A DNA stretch of 64,000 nt from Ruminococcaceae bacterium AM07-15 (GTDB lineage: Bacteria; Bacillota; Clostridia; Oscillospirales; Butyricicoccaceae). This document shows positions 35,260 to 44,162 of this stretch, piece after piece. Numbering within the stretch: the first letter of the stretch is position 1; each line of letters starts with the position of its first letter. The stretch covers positions 40,021-104,020 of the forward strand of contig QUDE01000009.1 in assembly GCA_003477405.1 (NCBI GenBank), given 5' to 3'. The notes beneath the pieces were generated by a model. The model worked only from the letters and a program-made list of their open reading frames with translations, ran no database searches and was not told the origin of the DNA. The position numbers and the translations under genes were made by a program.

Positions 35260-36392
35260 TCTTTTTCCTCCATCAAACCCAAAAGGCCTTTCACCTGGGA
35301 GGTCTCTCCCAAAAAGCCCTGGATGTTATTGTAAACAATAGCGCCCACCGAAAAATTCCCCGCCGCCCGTCTATCCAGATGATACTGAATCTTTTGTAGC
35401 AGAGTCTGCCGGACTTTTTCCCACAAATCGGCTTTCTGCAACAGTTCCAGGGCGCCATCGGTGGTGGCCGCTTCCATGATCTGCCCGATGAGGGAGGGTT
35501 CTCCCCCGGCCAGCGCAGCGTGAGCGGCCAGGATCTCCATGCGGCAATCGGCCAGACGGGAATGGGTGTCCATCACCCCTCCGGCCAGTTTGACAAATTT
35601 TCCCAGATGCCCCACCAGCAGCACCTTTTCATAGCCATATTGGGCGCAGTAGTCCAGGCTGGCGCCGATGAAGTTGGCGCATTTCACCTGGGGCCACGGG
35701 GGAAGAGGGGCATAAGTACGGATGAATGCTTCCCCGTAATTTCCCGGGGTGAGAATCAACTGTTTCTCTCCCTGGGCCCGGTGCATTTTGATCTCCACTT
35801 CGATGCTCTTCTGTAAAGCCTCCAGGCTCTGGGGCTCCACAATGCCACTGGTACCCAGCACCGAAAGTCCTCCCACAATGCCCAGATTGGGATTGAAGGT
35901 CTTGGCGGCCAGTTCCTCTCCCTGGGGAATGGAAATAATGGCCTCCAGGCCGCACGCACAATCCCCTTCCTCCAGCACCTGGGAAAGGGCCTGGGTGATC
36001 ATCTGCCGGGGCACCTGGTTGATGGCGGCTTGTCCCACCGGTTGGTTCAGGCCGGGCTTTGTCACCCGTCCCACGCCCTTTCCGCCATCCACCTGGATTC
36101 CGTGGGGAATGGGACGCACCTGGGCAAAAATCAGTATGCCGTCGGTGACATCGATATCGTCTCCGGCGTCCTTCCGCACGGCGCAGCGGGCAAAATCTTC
36201 TCCCACTTCCAGTTCTTCCACCGGGGCGGAAACCTCCACCCCTTTTGGGGTGAGCAAAGTGGCTTTCTCCGGCCGCTCATGAAGCAGCAGCGCCCGGGCC
36301 GCCGCCTGAGCCGCCAAGGCAGCACAGGTGCCGGTGGTATAGCCGCAGCGCAGCTTTTTGGTCCCTTCCTGGCGGTATAATTCAAGCCCCAT
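35256..36392 (-). CDS. cbiD: Cobalt-precorrin-5B C1-methyltransferase
   Basis: A 378-residue CbiD. LRCGYTTGTCAALAAQAAAR is the signature near residue 15; KDAGDDIDVTDGILIFAQV and GLNQPVGQAAINQVPRQMI follow, and VLLVGHLGKFVKLAGGVMDT is typical. It methylates C1 in the anaerobic branch. A 36-bp gap separates it from cbiK, one of the few gaps in the operon. Confidence 0.95.
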   Translation of the reverse strand: MGLELYRQEGTKKLRCGYTTGTCAALAAQAAARALLLHERPEKATLLTPKGVEVSAPVEELEVGEDFARCAVRKDAGDDIDVTDGILIFAQVRPIPHGIQVDGGKGVGRVTKPGLNQPVGQAAINQVPRQMITQALSQVLEEGDCACGLEAIISIPQGEELAAKTFNPNLGIVGGLSVLGTSGIVEPQSLEALQKSIEVEIKMHRAQGEKQLILTPGNYGEAFIRTYAPLPPWPQVKCANFIGASLDYCAQYGYEKVLLVGHLGKFVKLAGGVMDTHSRLADCRMEILAAHAALAGGEPSLIGQIMEAATTDGALELLQKADLWEKVRQTLLQKIQYHLDRRAAGNFSVGAIVYNNIQGFLGETSQVKGLLGLMEEKE

Positions 36393-36428
36393 GGCGCTCC
36401 CCTCCTTTTTTCGGCAATTTCTATTGTA

Positions 36429-37214
36429 CTATGCCTGCTCCCCGGTCTCAAGAAGTTTTCGGCAATGATCCACATAGATTTGCCGGACGGCGGGGATTTC
36501 GCCCATTCCCCGCAGGGCGCAGCGCACCGAAAGCCCGGCCGCTTCAAACAACGCCTTCCAGCTGTCTTCTTCCCCAGCCATGTCGTTGCGGGCGTGGTCC
36601 CCGGCCACCAGCATCATGGGAGCCAGCAGCACCCGGCGGAATCCGGCCTTCTGCACCTGCTCCAGCACATCCTCTCCCTGGGGCCAGCCCTCCACAGTGC
36701 CCACAAACACATCCCTCCGACCCAGCAGGTGAAAAATATAACCGATGGCCGGATAGACGGCGTTGGCCGGATGCTCAGTGCCGTGGCCCATGAACACCAG
36801 AGCCTCCCCTTCTTCCGGGGAAAAGTCCTCCAGCAGCGCTTCGGCCGCCCGGCGGCAATCGTCCATGTCATAGAGCAGCGGACGGCCCAGGGCCACCCTT
36901 TCAAACAATCCCGCTTTTTCGGCCACCTTCTGGGAAAGGGCATGGTATTCCTCTCCGCAGATCAGATGGGTGGGCTGGATATACAGGGTCCGTACACCCT
37001 GAGCGGCCAGCTGCTCCATGGCTTCCTGAGGGGATGGCACCTGCTCCCCCCGCTTCGCCAGGATACGGCGGATGGTGGGGCTGGTATAGGCCCGGTGGGC
37101 CGGAAGATGGGGGAAAGCCTGTTTCAGTTCTTCCTCCAAAGCACCGATGGTCTTTTTCCGTGTTTCCTCCACGCTGGTGCCAAAGCTGACGATCAGCAGT
37201 GCGGTCTGTTCCAT
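36429..37214 (-). CDS. cbiK: Sirohydrochlorin cobaltochelatase
   Basis: A 261-residue CbiK; the ATG at 37214 lies inside the end of cbiO. ALLIVSFGTSVEETRKKTIG begins it; the metal-binding His residues are in VFMGHGTEHPANAVY and MMLVAGDHARNDMAG. It inserts cobalt into sirohydrochlorin, committing the cobalt-early route. No signal peptide, so cytoplasmic. Confidence 0.94.
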   Translation of the reverse strand: MEQTALLIVSFGTSVEETRKKTIGALEEELKQAFPHLPAHRAYTSPTIRRILAKRGEQVPSPQEAMEQLAAQGVRTLYIQPTHLICGEEYHALSQKVAEKAGLFERVALGRPLLYDMDDCRRAAEALLEDFSPEEGEALVFMGHGTEHPANAVYPAIGYIFHLLGRRDVFVGTVEGWPQGEDVLEQVQKAGFRRVLLAPMMLVAGDHARNDMAGEEDSWKALFEAAGLSVRCALRGMGEIPAVRQIYVDHCRKLLETGEQA

Positions 37215-38038
37215 TGTTTTTCTCCTTTGATCCGTTGTTCCAATTCCTCTATGGTGCGGGGCGGATGCTCCTCCATCCCCAAAGCCCGGGCCGTCCGAAA
37301 CAAGAAAGGGGGCCGCAAATGGGCTTTTTCCAAAAGTTCTTCTCTCTTGAAAAGTTCCCATGGGGGCAGGTCGGCCAGAAGCCGGCCTTTTTCCATCACC
37401 AGGCACCGGTCGGCCCATCCATAGGCAAAGTCCACATCGTGGGTAGCCACCATCAGGGTCAGGCCCTTCTGGTGCAGCTTTTCCAGCAGCCCTTCCAGCT
37501 CCCAGGCTCCCTGGGGGTCCAAAGCGGCGGCCGGCTCATCCAGCAGCAGCACTTTGGGCTCCATTGCCAGTACCCCGGCGATGGTCACCCGCTTTTTTTC
37601 GCCGCCGCTGAGATATTGGGGCGCTCTTTCCTCAAACCCTTCCAGCCCCAACTGAAAAAGGGCATCCCTGGCCCGCTGCCTGGCTTTTTCCTGGGAAAAT
37701 CCCAGATTCAATGGCCCGAAGGCCACATCCCCCAGCACCGTAGGGGCGATGATCTGTTCGTCCGGCTGCTGGAAAACGATGCCCACTCCCTGCCCCAAGG
37801 CCAGCCGGTCCCGGCGCTTGCGGCAGTCCATGGGTTGACCCTCATAGATCACCCGCCCCTTTTGAGGGTGGAGCACGCCGTTGCAGCAAAGAAACAAGGT
37901 GGATTTTCCTGCTCCGTTGCCTCCCAACACAGCAATACGCTCTCCGGCTCTGACCTTGAGAGAAAGCCCTTCCAAAGCAGGAGCATCCCCGCCGTAGGAA
38001 TAGCAAAGGTCCTCCAGCTGCAATATGATCTGTTCCAT
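37193..38038 (-). CDS. cbiO: Cobalt ECF transporter ATPase
   Basis: A 281-residue ATP-binding protein: Walker A GGNGAGKST, Q-loop FQQPDEQII, signature LSGGEKKRVTIAGVLA, Walker B VLLLDEPAAALD and the switch His in MVATHDVDFAY. It energises CbiMNQ. Its end overlaps cbiK by 22 bp and it follows cbiQ by 1 bp. Confidence 0.95.
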   Translation of the reverse strand: MEQIILQLEDLCYSYGGDAPALEGLSLKVRAGERIAVLGGNGAGKSTLFLCCNGVLHPQKGRVIYEGQPMDCRKRRDRLALGQGVGIVFQQPDEQIIAPTVLGDVAFGPLNLGFSQEKARQRARDALFQLGLEGFEERAPQYLSGGEKKRVTIAGVLAMEPKVLLLDEPAAALDPQGAWELEGLLEKLHQKGLTLMVATHDVDFAYGWADRCLVMEKGRLLADLPPWELFKREELLEKAHLRPPFLFRTARALGMEEHPPRTIEELEQRIKGEKQWNRPHC

Positions 38039-38039
38039 G

Positions 38040-38966
38040 TTACCTCCCCGGCCAAAAGACCGCGATCCCTAAGGCTGCAAGACCCAGAGCGGCCCACAGG
38101 CCGTGACAAAACCGCACAGGCTTTTTCTCCTGCAAAAAACAGAAAGCGCCGTCATACCCCCGGCTCTCCATGGCCTGCCAGCTCCGCTCAGCCCGCAAAA
38201 TGGCGCCCCCCAGAAGACCCTGGGCCACCAGAGCAAAGCTCTGCACCCTTCTTCCAAAGCGGCCCTGCCCCATGCGGGCCTGGGCGGCCTGATTGCGCCG
38301 CTGCCCCTCCTCCCACAAGAGGAAGAGGAAACGGTAGATCAAAAACATCAGCTCCAGCACCACCTGGGGCACATGGATTTTTTCCAGACAGTGGATGACC
38401 TCCGGCAAAGGGGTGGACAGGCTGAGGAAATACAGGCAGCTCACCCCACCCATGGCCCGGCAGAAGGTCAACATGGCGTCCTGCCGTCCCGCTGCCGTGG
38501 CCGAAAGCCATACCGGCCCCAGAGGGATGTCCAGAAGCCCCACTGGAAAACGGGAAAGGTGAAAAACCATCACCAGGGCGCTTAATGCGATAAAGGACAA
38601 AGGCAGCGCCAGAAAGGAAAGATACCGTCTGAGGGGCACCTTTCCCTTCCATACAGTGACTCCGCCCAGGATCAGACCTGCCAGCAGCGGCGGCCAGGGG
38701 CTTTTGGCCCCGGCACATAGGAAGAGGACCCCCAGAGAAAACAGGATTTTGATCCCGGGATGTACCTTGCCCAAAGGGGAACGCTGGGCCAGCTGATCAA
38801 AGGACACCACTCCATGGTGACTGTGCCCGCCGTGTCCCAAAAGGAAAAACGCCAGCAGCGCCGCTGCAATCCCCATGGCCAGGGCGTAGTTCCCCGGCAG
38901 ACTGCCCCAGGTGAAAGCCAGCGTCAGCACAAAGGCCAGAAAGCCCCAAAGCACCTTTTTCACCAT
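38040..38966 (-). CDS. cbiQ: Cobalt ECF transporter transmembrane protein
   Basis: A 308-residue CbiQ, start at the ATG at 38966 with GGGGGA upstream. After an extra N-terminal membrane pair (~residues 3-45) comes the usual CbiQ domain: FDQLAQRSPLGKVHPGIKIL, several helices, and the coupling motif LMFLIYRFLFLLWEEGQRRN. It is longer than typical ~225-residue CbiQ because of that N-terminal extension. Confidence 0.92.
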   Translation of the reverse strand: MVKKVLWGFLAFVLTLAFTWGSLPGNYALAMGIAAALLAFFLLGHGGHSHHGVVSFDQLAQRSPLGKVHPGIKILFSLGVLFLCAGAKSPWPPLLAGLILGGVTVWKGKVPLRRYLSFLALPLSFIALSALVMVFHLSRFPVGLLDIPLGPVWLSATAAGRQDAMLTFCRAMGGVSCLYFLSLSTPLPEVIHCLEKIHVPQVVLELMFLIYRFLFLLWEEGQRRNQAAQARMGQGRFGRRVQSFALVAQGLLGGAILRAERSWQAMESRGYDGAFCFLQEKKPVRFCHGLWAALGLAALGIAVFWPGR

Positions 38967-38991
38967 GAATGCTTTCCCCCTTTCACGCACT

Positions 38992-39019
38992 CCAAGCCCT
39001 GCCGCAGGGCAGGGCTTGG
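38992..39019 (-). other. Strong intercistronic hairpin between cbiN and cbiQ
   Basis: A perfect 12-bp stem CCAAGCCCTGCC / GGCAGGGCTTGG around a 4-base loop, without a T-run on the transcribed side. It is the only sizeable gap (63 bp) within the transporter genes and may stabilise or process the mRNA. Confidence 0.65.
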
Positions 39020-39029
39020 AAAGGGACGC

Positions 39030-39329
39030 TTATTGAGATGCTTCATCATTCCGGTATTTTTTCCGGGCGGCCAGCCAGCCGAAGCCAAAGCCCAGCACTC
39101 CAGCGCCCAGACCGGCCTGGAGACAGAAGAGCAGGCTCTCGGTCTCTCCGCCAGGCGGCTCCAGAATGCTCTCGGCCCAGGGCTCGTAGTCCGGGTCCAC
39201 TTTTTGTACCGCTTCTTCGGCTGCTCCGTCGGCGCCGCCGAACTCACTGTTTTTCACCATCACCAAAGGAAAGACGGCGATGAGGGCGCACAGCAGAAGC
39301 AAAAGTACTGCGATCACACTCTTTTTCAT
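39030..39329 (-). CDS. cbiN: Cobalt ECF transporter substrate-binding accessory subunit
   Basis: A 99-residue two-helix protein: N-terminal helix [20 protein letters not shown], external loop [20 protein letters not shown] with [19 protein letters not shown], then a second helix. This is the normal CbiN layout. Overlaps cbiM by 4 bp. Confidence 0.94.
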   Translation of the reverse strand: MKKSVIAVLLLLLCALIAVFPLVMVKNSEFGGADGAAEEAVQKVDPDYEPWAESILEPPGGETESLLFCLQAGLGAGVLGFGFGWLAARKKYRNDEASQ

Positions 39330-40081
39330 CTTGCACCCTCCTCACATCTTCTCCGGGCCAGATCCCGCAGTTCCGGCTGGGCATAATGATCCAGCCCCAT
39401 GACGACCACCACGGTGACGATGCCCTCAATGATGGCCAGCGGCACCTGGGTCAGGGCAAAGATGCCCATAAACTCCATGGTGGAGCTCCACACCCCGCCT
39501 GTGCCGGGATGGGAAAGGCCCAGCTGGAAGCTGGTGATGCAATAGGTGAACAGATCCCCCAGCATAGCGCCCAGGAACACCGAAATTTCCCGCTTCATGC
39601 CCATTTTCTGGCACAGTTTCCACACCCCATAGGTGAGGAAAGGTCCGGCGATGGCCATACTGAAGGTGTTGGCCCCCAGGGTGGTCAGGCCGCCGTGGGC
39701 CAGAAGCAGTGCCTGAAACAGCAGCACAATGATGCCCAGCACCGCCATCACCGAAGGCCCGAAGAGCATGGCCCCCAGACCAGTGCCGGTGGGATGGCTG
39801 GAAGAGCCGGTGACACTGGGGATCTTGAGAGCCGACAGCACAAAGGCGTAGGCCCCGCACATGGCCAGAAGCAGCAGGGCCTTCCGGTGATCCCGGGTGA
39901 TGTTTTTGATGCGGATGACGCCCCAGACCAGAAAGGGCAGACAAATGACGCCCCAGGCCACACAGTGGCTGGGGGGCAGGAATCCCTCCATAATGTGCAT
40001 CGCGCCTGCCTGCCGTGTTACACCGGCACCCAGGGCCATGAACAAAGAGAGACTCAGAGCCAGTTTTTCTCGTTTGCGCAT
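39326..40081 (-). CDS. cbiM: Cobalt ECF transporter S component
   Basis: A 251-residue protein whose ATG at 40081 follows AAAGGAGGAATTGTC. A signal peptide (to ~residue 27) ends before [13 protein letters not shown], the conserved metal-site N-terminus of CbiM. Six or so membrane helices follow, with the [19 protein letters not shown] loop. It is the first gene after the riboswitch; the long open frame upstream crosses the riboswitch and is not coding. Confidence 0.95.
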   Translation of the reverse strand: MRKREKLALSLSLFMALGAGVTRQAGAMHIMEGFLPPSHCVAWGVICLPFLVWGVIRIKNITRDHRKALLLLAMCGAYAFVLSALKIPSVTGSSSHPTGTGLGAMLFGPSVMAVLGIIVLLFQALLLAHGGLTTLGANTFSMAIAGPFLTYGVWKLCQKMGMKREISVFLGAMLGDLFTYCITSFQLGLSHPGTGGVWSSTMEFMGIFALTQVPLAIIEGIVTVVVVMGLDHYAQPELRDLARRRCEEGAR

Positions 40082-40117
40082 GACAATTCCTCCTTTTTTC
40101 TCGGCGGTCTCCGGCAC

Positions 40118-40149
40118 AAAAAAATGCCTTTTCCCTGGGGAAAAGGCAT
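40118..40149 (-). terminator. Riboswitch-controlled intrinsic terminator
   Basis: On the minus strand ATGCCTTTTCCCC / GGGAAAAGGCAT is followed by a run of T, 37 bases before cbiM. Its position after the aptamer indicates transcriptional attenuation of the operon. Confidence 0.8.
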
Positions 40150-40234
40150 AAAAAGACCAAAGTGCCAAAGCACCGCCCTTGTTACGCCAGCCAAGGATTC
40201 CGTTAGCTGTGTAATTTGCCGCGCACCGCAAAGC

Positions 40235-40437
40235 GGCCCGGCTATGTATCAACAGGCAGGTCTTCTGGCTCAGGCGTCTTTGCCCTTTCCGCCTTCCCGT
40301 GTGTAACCACAGTGACATTCTGGAAAAGGGCTCGGCCATTACAGCGGCGGTCCCGCGTGGGAATTGCACCCAACTTACCTATTCTCGCCGGGAAAATTTC
40401 CCCGGCGCACCGGTTGATCTCTGTCCACGATAGTTTA
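40235..40437 (-). promoter_or_regulatory. Cobalamin (B12) riboswitch
   Basis: On the minus strand, in order: AGGTAAGTTGGGTGCAATTC, CCACGCGGGACCGCCGCTGTAATGG (in two blocks), GTCACTG near 40307, and the B12-box GCCAGAAGACCTGCC near 40255-40270. These match the cobalamin aptamer core. It precedes cbiM and the whole cobalamin operon and should turn it off when B12 is plentiful. Confidence 0.93.
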
Positions 40438-40460
40438 CACCCCTCGCCCTTTTTTGTCAA
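40432..40460 (-). promoter_or_regulatory. Promoter of the cobalamin operon
   Basis: Minus-strand TTGACA (40455-40460) and TAAACT (40432-40437), 17-base spacer, directly before the aptamer. Confidence 0.65.
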
Positions 40461-40487
40461 CGAAAAAGAGCCAGGGGTGCTGCATTC

Positions 40488-41411
40488 TTATTTCTCTTGC
40501 TGACGCATCTGCTTCACAAGGCGCGCCTGACGGCGATCCTCTTTGGAGGGCAGTTCGGAAATAATGATGGAAGTGACGATAATCAGTCCCCCGGCCACCA
40601 GGTTTGTGGTCAGCGGTTCATAGCCCATGACCACCGAGGCGATACAGGCAAACACCGACTCCAGGGAAAAGATGATGGCGCACCGGGAGGGCTCCACATT
40701 TTTCTGTCCCACGGTCTGGAAATAGCCTGCGGCCAATGTGGCCAGAAACACCACCAGCAAGGTGGGGATCAAAGCGGCTTTCACATCCACGCCCTCAAAG
40801 GTGACTTTTCCCGTGACAAGGGCCGTAATAAAGGAAAGCACACAGGTGGTGGCCTGGGGCAGGAAGGTGAGCACTTTGGAAGGCAGCTGGCTGCTGAAGC
40901 GATATAGGAAGGTCATCTGCAAAGCAAACAGCAGGGCCGACACCAGGGTCAGCCCGTCGCCAAAGGAAAGGGAAAAACTCTCTCCCGGCACTCTGGTGAG
41001 CACATAAAGCCCCAAGAAGCACAGGGCCGCGCAGGCATAGATCTTCTTTTTGGGCTTCTGCCGCAAAAGGGCCCACACCACAAAGGGAGTGAGCACCACA
41101 TAGGATGTGGTGATAAAGGCGCTGTTAGAAGGCGTGGTCATGCCCAGAGCGATGGTCTGCACCAGCATGGCGGCATAGAGAAAAAAGCCCACCGTAAGGC
41201 CCATGAGCACTTGGCGGAAGGTGAGTTTCTTCACTTCCTTGCCGCAGAAAGGCAGCCAGATCAGCGAAGCCAGCAAATACCGAAGAAACAGGAAAAAGCT
41301 GCTGTCCAATCCGGCGTTCAAAGCATCTTTCACCCATAAAAAAGACACGCCCCATAAAAAGGCGGTGCCGATGAGCATCAGATTGAAGAGCCATGCGTTT
41401 TGGTGTTTCAT
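40488..41411 (-). CDS. EamA/DMT family transporter
   Basis: A 307-residue protein of ten transmembrane helices in two EamA halves (LIGTAFLWGVSFLWVKDALN; ESVFACIASVVMGYEPLTTN). Start at the ATG at 41411 with AAAAGGGG upstream. Such permeases export metabolites or amino acids; the substrate is unknown. It is upstream of the cobalamin promoter on the same strand but separated by the riboswitch. Confidence 0.88.
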   Translation of the reverse strand: MKHQNAWLFNLMLIGTAFLWGVSFLWVKDALNAGLDSSFFLFLRYLLASLIWLPFCGKEVKKLTFRQVLMGLTVGFFLYAAMLVQTIALGMTTPSNSAFITTSYVVLTPFVVWALLRQKPKKKIYACAALCFLGLYVLTRVPGESFSLSFGDGLTLVSALLFALQMTFLYRFSSQLPSKVLTFLPQATTCVLSFITALVTGKVTFEGVDVKAALIPTLLVVFLATLAAGYFQTVGQKNVEPSRCAIIFSLESVFACIASVVMGYEPLTTNLVAGGLIIVTSIIISELPSKEDRRQARLVKQMRQQEK

Positions 41412-41592
41412 GTTGTTTGATCCCCTTTTCCCGGAAACCCGGGGGAAATTTGCCAAAAGGCATTATGTAGAGATAGTATCATGTTCCCATGCCTTCTGTC
41501 AAACAGCACCAGGGACGCCGAAGGCCCGTGGCGCATACAATAAGGTGAGCGCCCCCTCGGGGAAGCGCCAATTCAAATGGGATGGTGAGAGT

Positions 41593-41847
41593 ATGAGAAA
41601 TCATTGCCAAAGAAATTGCTGCTCCTGCTGCCGCTCCTGCGCCCCCCAGATCCAGACCATCTGCACCTGCGCCCGCTATGTGGATGTTCCCATGAGCATC
41701 TACAATGGCAGCGGATACACAGAACTGGAGTGCTGCCAGGATACCCTGGAAGTGCTGCAGGAAATCTCCAGCACCCTTCAGCGCATGGCCCCTGCCGAAA
41801 ATTGCTGCCGGCAGAACTGCTGCCACAGCTGGCGTTCCTGCTGCTGA
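41593..41847 (+). CDS. Cysteine-rich small protein
   Basis: An 84-residue protein with CC clusters at both ends (CQRNCCSCCRSC at the start, NCCRQNCCHSWRSCC at the end) around a middle with no such clusters (VDVPMSIYNGSGYTELECCQ). Start at the ATG at 41593 after a GGTGAG site. There is no signal peptide. The pattern recalls small spore-coat or metal-binding proteins, in line with the sporulation genes elsewhere in the window, but no family is recognised. Confidence 0.6.
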   Translation: MRNHCQRNCCSCCRSCAPQIQTICTCARYVDVPMSIYNGSGYTELECCQDTLEVLQEISSTLQRMAPAENCCRQNCCHSWRSCC

Positions 41848-41941
41848 ATCCCCGGGGGCTCTGACCCCCGGATACATCCTTTCTCATTCTGTCCCTCCCA
41901 GGCGTGGCGGCTCATCTTGTGCCGCCACGGCTTGTACATAT

Positions 41942-41969
41942 AAAAAAGTGGCCCAAGGGCCACTTTTTT
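41942..41969 (+). terminator. Intrinsic terminator
   Basis: AAAAAAGTGGCCC / GGGCCACTTTTTT, after the cysteine-rich gene. A second 9-bp hairpin (CGTGGCGGC / GCCGCCACG) lies just before it at 41903-41929. Confidence 0.8.
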
Positions 41970-42106
41970 ATATGTTGCAAAACCTGTATACTGCCGGTGA
42001 TCCTCAGGCCTTTGTCCTGTTTATGGGACAGTAATTATGCTATTGTGAAAGAAAGGAAACTTTTCCCTTTCTTTCCATTTCTTTTCATCTGTAAGGAGGG
42101 AGCACC

Positions 42107-42376
42107 ATGGATCGGAAAACCACCTCTTCCCGTCCGCGACGAAGCCGGGAGCGAGGGAGCTTTCTCACACCCCGGGACCGGCGGCAGATCGACCGGCGGC
42201 TTTCGGCCATGCTGGCCCTTTTGGAAGGCGGCGAAGGGGCGCTGATGTTCGACGGCGAACCCTTGGACAGCCCCACCCGCCGTCTGCTGGTGTCCAGTCT
42301 CCGCCGGCAGCTGGAAGTGACCAAAGCCTTGGCCAAGGAAAAATTCACACCGAAAAAATACCGAAGGATGAGGTGA
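42107..42376 (+). CDS. Small basic protein preceding the ImmA/IrrE gene
   Basis: An 89-residue, very basic protein (RPRRSRERG near the start, KKYRRMR at the end) with a helical middle (RQIDRRLSAMLALLEGG). AAGGAGGG precedes the ATG at 42107. It ends 6 bp before the ImmA/IrrE-type protease gene and is surely co-transcribed. The usual partner of ImmA is an XRE repressor; this protein has no obvious helix-turn-helix. It may be the protease substrate or a DNA-binding partner. Confidence 0.65.
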   Translation: MDRKTTSSRPRRSRERGSFLTPRDRRQIDRRLSAMLALLEGGEGALMFDGEPLDSPTRRLLVSSLRRQLEVTKALAKEKFTPKKYRRMR

Positions 42377-42382
42377 AGTCCT

Positions 42383-42820
42383 ATGGTCCACCAAATCGTT
42401 TCCCGTCTGGTGCGCCGCTATGGCACCCGGGACCCCTTTGAGATCGCCCGCCTGCGCCATATCATCCTGATCACCGAGCCTTTGGGCTCCATCCGGGGCT
42501 ATTACAGCTGCAGCTACCGGCACCAGGTCATCCATCTCAACAGCAATCTGGAGGAAAACCAACTGCGCTTCACCTGCGCCCACGAACTGGGCCATGCCAT
42601 CCTCCACCCCAAGGCCAACACGCCCTTTCTCCGCCAGAACACCCTGTTCCCCATCAGCCGCTATGAATGGGAGGCCAGCCGCTTCGCCGTCTGCCTGCTC
42701 ATCGACGACAGCACCCTGGAGGAATACGACGGCTGCACCATCCCCCAGCTGGCCCAGGCCTTTGGGGTCAGCCCTGAGCTGATTGCCTACCGCTTAAAGA
42801 AAAGACCGCCTCAGCCCTGA
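42383..42820 (+). CDS. ImmA/IrrE family metallo-endopeptidase
   Basis: A 145-residue zinc protease-like protein: CAHELGHAILHPKANT carries HExxH near residue 67, and YEWEASRFAVCLLI gives the third ligand region. ImmA/IrrE proteins cleave repressors in response to stress in mobile elements and in general regulation. Start at the ATG at 42383 behind GATGAGGTG. Its last 10 bp overlap the convergent pyrC gene. Confidence 0.88.
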   Translation: MVHQIVSRLVRRYGTRDPFEIARLRHIILITEPLGSIRGYYSCSYRHQVIHLNSNLEENQLRFTCAHELGHAILHPKANTPFLRQNTLFPISRYEWEASRFAVCLLIDDSTLEEYDGCTIPQLAQAFGVSPELIAYRLKKRPPQP

Positions 42821-44091
42821 TGGGCATAGACCACCTTTCCCTGGCAGATGGTGTATTTCACCCGGCCGGTGAGACGGCGGCCCAGGAAGGGAGTATTCTT
42901 GCTGCGGGAACGCAGCTCTTCTTCGGTCACTTCCCAGCTTTCGCAGGGATCAAAGAGCACCAGATCGGCCGGGCCACCGGCGGCCAGATACCCGGCGTCC
43001 AGATCATACAGACGAGCCGGCGCCAGGCTCATTTTTTCCATCAGCTGCACCAGGGTCAGGTGTCCCTTTTCCACCAGCTCGGTGATGCCCAGAGCCAGAG
43101 CGGTCTCCAGGCCGATGATTCCGCTGGGGGCCTTCCACAAAGGCTCCGTCCCCTTCTCCTCCTGAGAGTGGGGGGCATGGTCGGTGGCGATCATGTCAAT
43201 GGTACCGTCTTTCAGTCCTTCAATCAGGGCCTGCCGGTCCTCCTCTGTGCGGAGAGGCGGGTTCATCTTGGCCATGGCCCCGTGCTGGGCCACCGCCTCT
43301 TCGGTGAGGGTAAAGTGGTGGGGGGTGACTTCCGCCGTCACATGGGCCCCTAGGCTTTTGGCCAGACGCACCATGGCCACGGCGTTTTTGGAGCTGATGT
43401 GCTGAATATTCACCTTGGCTCCGGTATCCAGAGCCAGCATACAATCCCGGGCCACCAAAGAATCCTCCGCCACGGCCGGAGAGCCGAAAATTCCCAGGCG
43501 TTCCGAGGCTTTGCCCCGGTTGATGCCGTTTTCGCCGATGAAGGCCGGGTCCTCTTCATGGAAGCTCAGGGATTTGTGCAGCTTTCTTCCCCACTCCATG
43601 GCTTTGCGGCACAGCCCGCTGTCCAGCAGAGGAATGCCGTCATCGGTGAATCCCGCCGCTCCGGCCTGACACAGTGCTTCCAGATCGGTGAGCTCCTTTC
43701 CCGCCATGCCCTTGGTGATGCAGGCGGCGGGGAGCACATGGATGCCGGTCTTTTTCCCCTCTTCCAGCACATACTGAAGCGTCTCCACATTGTCCACCGG
43801 GGGCTTGGTATTGGCCATGGTGATCACTGTGGTAAAACCACCCTTCTTGGCGGCCTCCGCCCCGGTCTGAATGGTCTCCTTGTGGGTCTGTCCCGGATCG
43901 CGGAAGTGGACATGCACATCGATCAGCCCCGGGGCCGCGCACAGTCCCCGGGCGTCGATGACCGTCTCCCCTTCCTGTTCCGGCAAGCCATTGCCCATGG
44001 CGGCCACCTTCCCCTCCTCCAGGAGGATGTCCATCACCTGATCCAGTCCGCTGTCCGGACACAGCACTCTGGCCCCTTTGATTCGCAGCAT
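42811..44091 (-). CDS. pyrC: Dihydroorotase
   Basis: A 426-residue class I dihydroorotase of pyrimidine synthesis. Zinc ligands lie in LIDVHVHFRDPGQTHKE; MANTKPPVDN, the later His in SLSFHEEDP and IQHISSKN, and the Asp in MIATDHAPHS are all present. Full length. GGCGGA lies upstream of the ATG at 44091. No other pyr genes are next to it. Confidence 0.95.
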   Translation of the reverse strand: MLRIKGARVLCPDSGLDQVMDILLEEGKVAAMGNGLPEQEGETVIDARGLCAAPGLIDVHVHFRDPGQTHKETIQTGAEAAKKGGFTTVITMANTKPPVDNVETLQYVLEEGKKTGIHVLPAACITKGMAGKELTDLEALCQAGAAGFTDDGIPLLDSGLCRKAMEWGRKLHKSLSFHEEDPAFIGENGINRGKASERLGIFGSPAVAEDSLVARDCMLALDTGAKVNIQHISSKNAVAMVRLAKSLGAHVTAEVTPHHFTLTEEAVAQHGAMAKMNPPLRTEEDRQALIEGLKDGTIDMIATDHAPHSQEEKGTEPLWKAPSGIIGLETALALGITELVEKGHLTLVQLMEKMSLAPARLYDLDAGYLAAGGPADLVLFDPCESWEVTEEELRSRSKNTPFLGRRLTGRVKYTICQGKVVYAHQG

Positions 44092-44130
44092 ACCCGTTTC
44101 CGCCTTTCTCTTTATTTTGGAATAGATAGC

Positions 44131-44160
44131 AAAAAAGACACGCTGAACAGCGTGTCTTTT
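44131..44160 (-). terminator. Terminator of tRNA-Ser
   Basis: AAAAGACACGCTG / CAGCGTGTCTTTT directly beyond the CCA end of tRNA-Ser. Confidence 0.8.
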
Positions 44161-44162
44161 CT

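Noticed and set aside
40082..40369. Upstream extension of cbiM
   Set aside because: It covers the riboswitch and its terminator; the conserved CbiM start with AAAGGAGG is at 40081.
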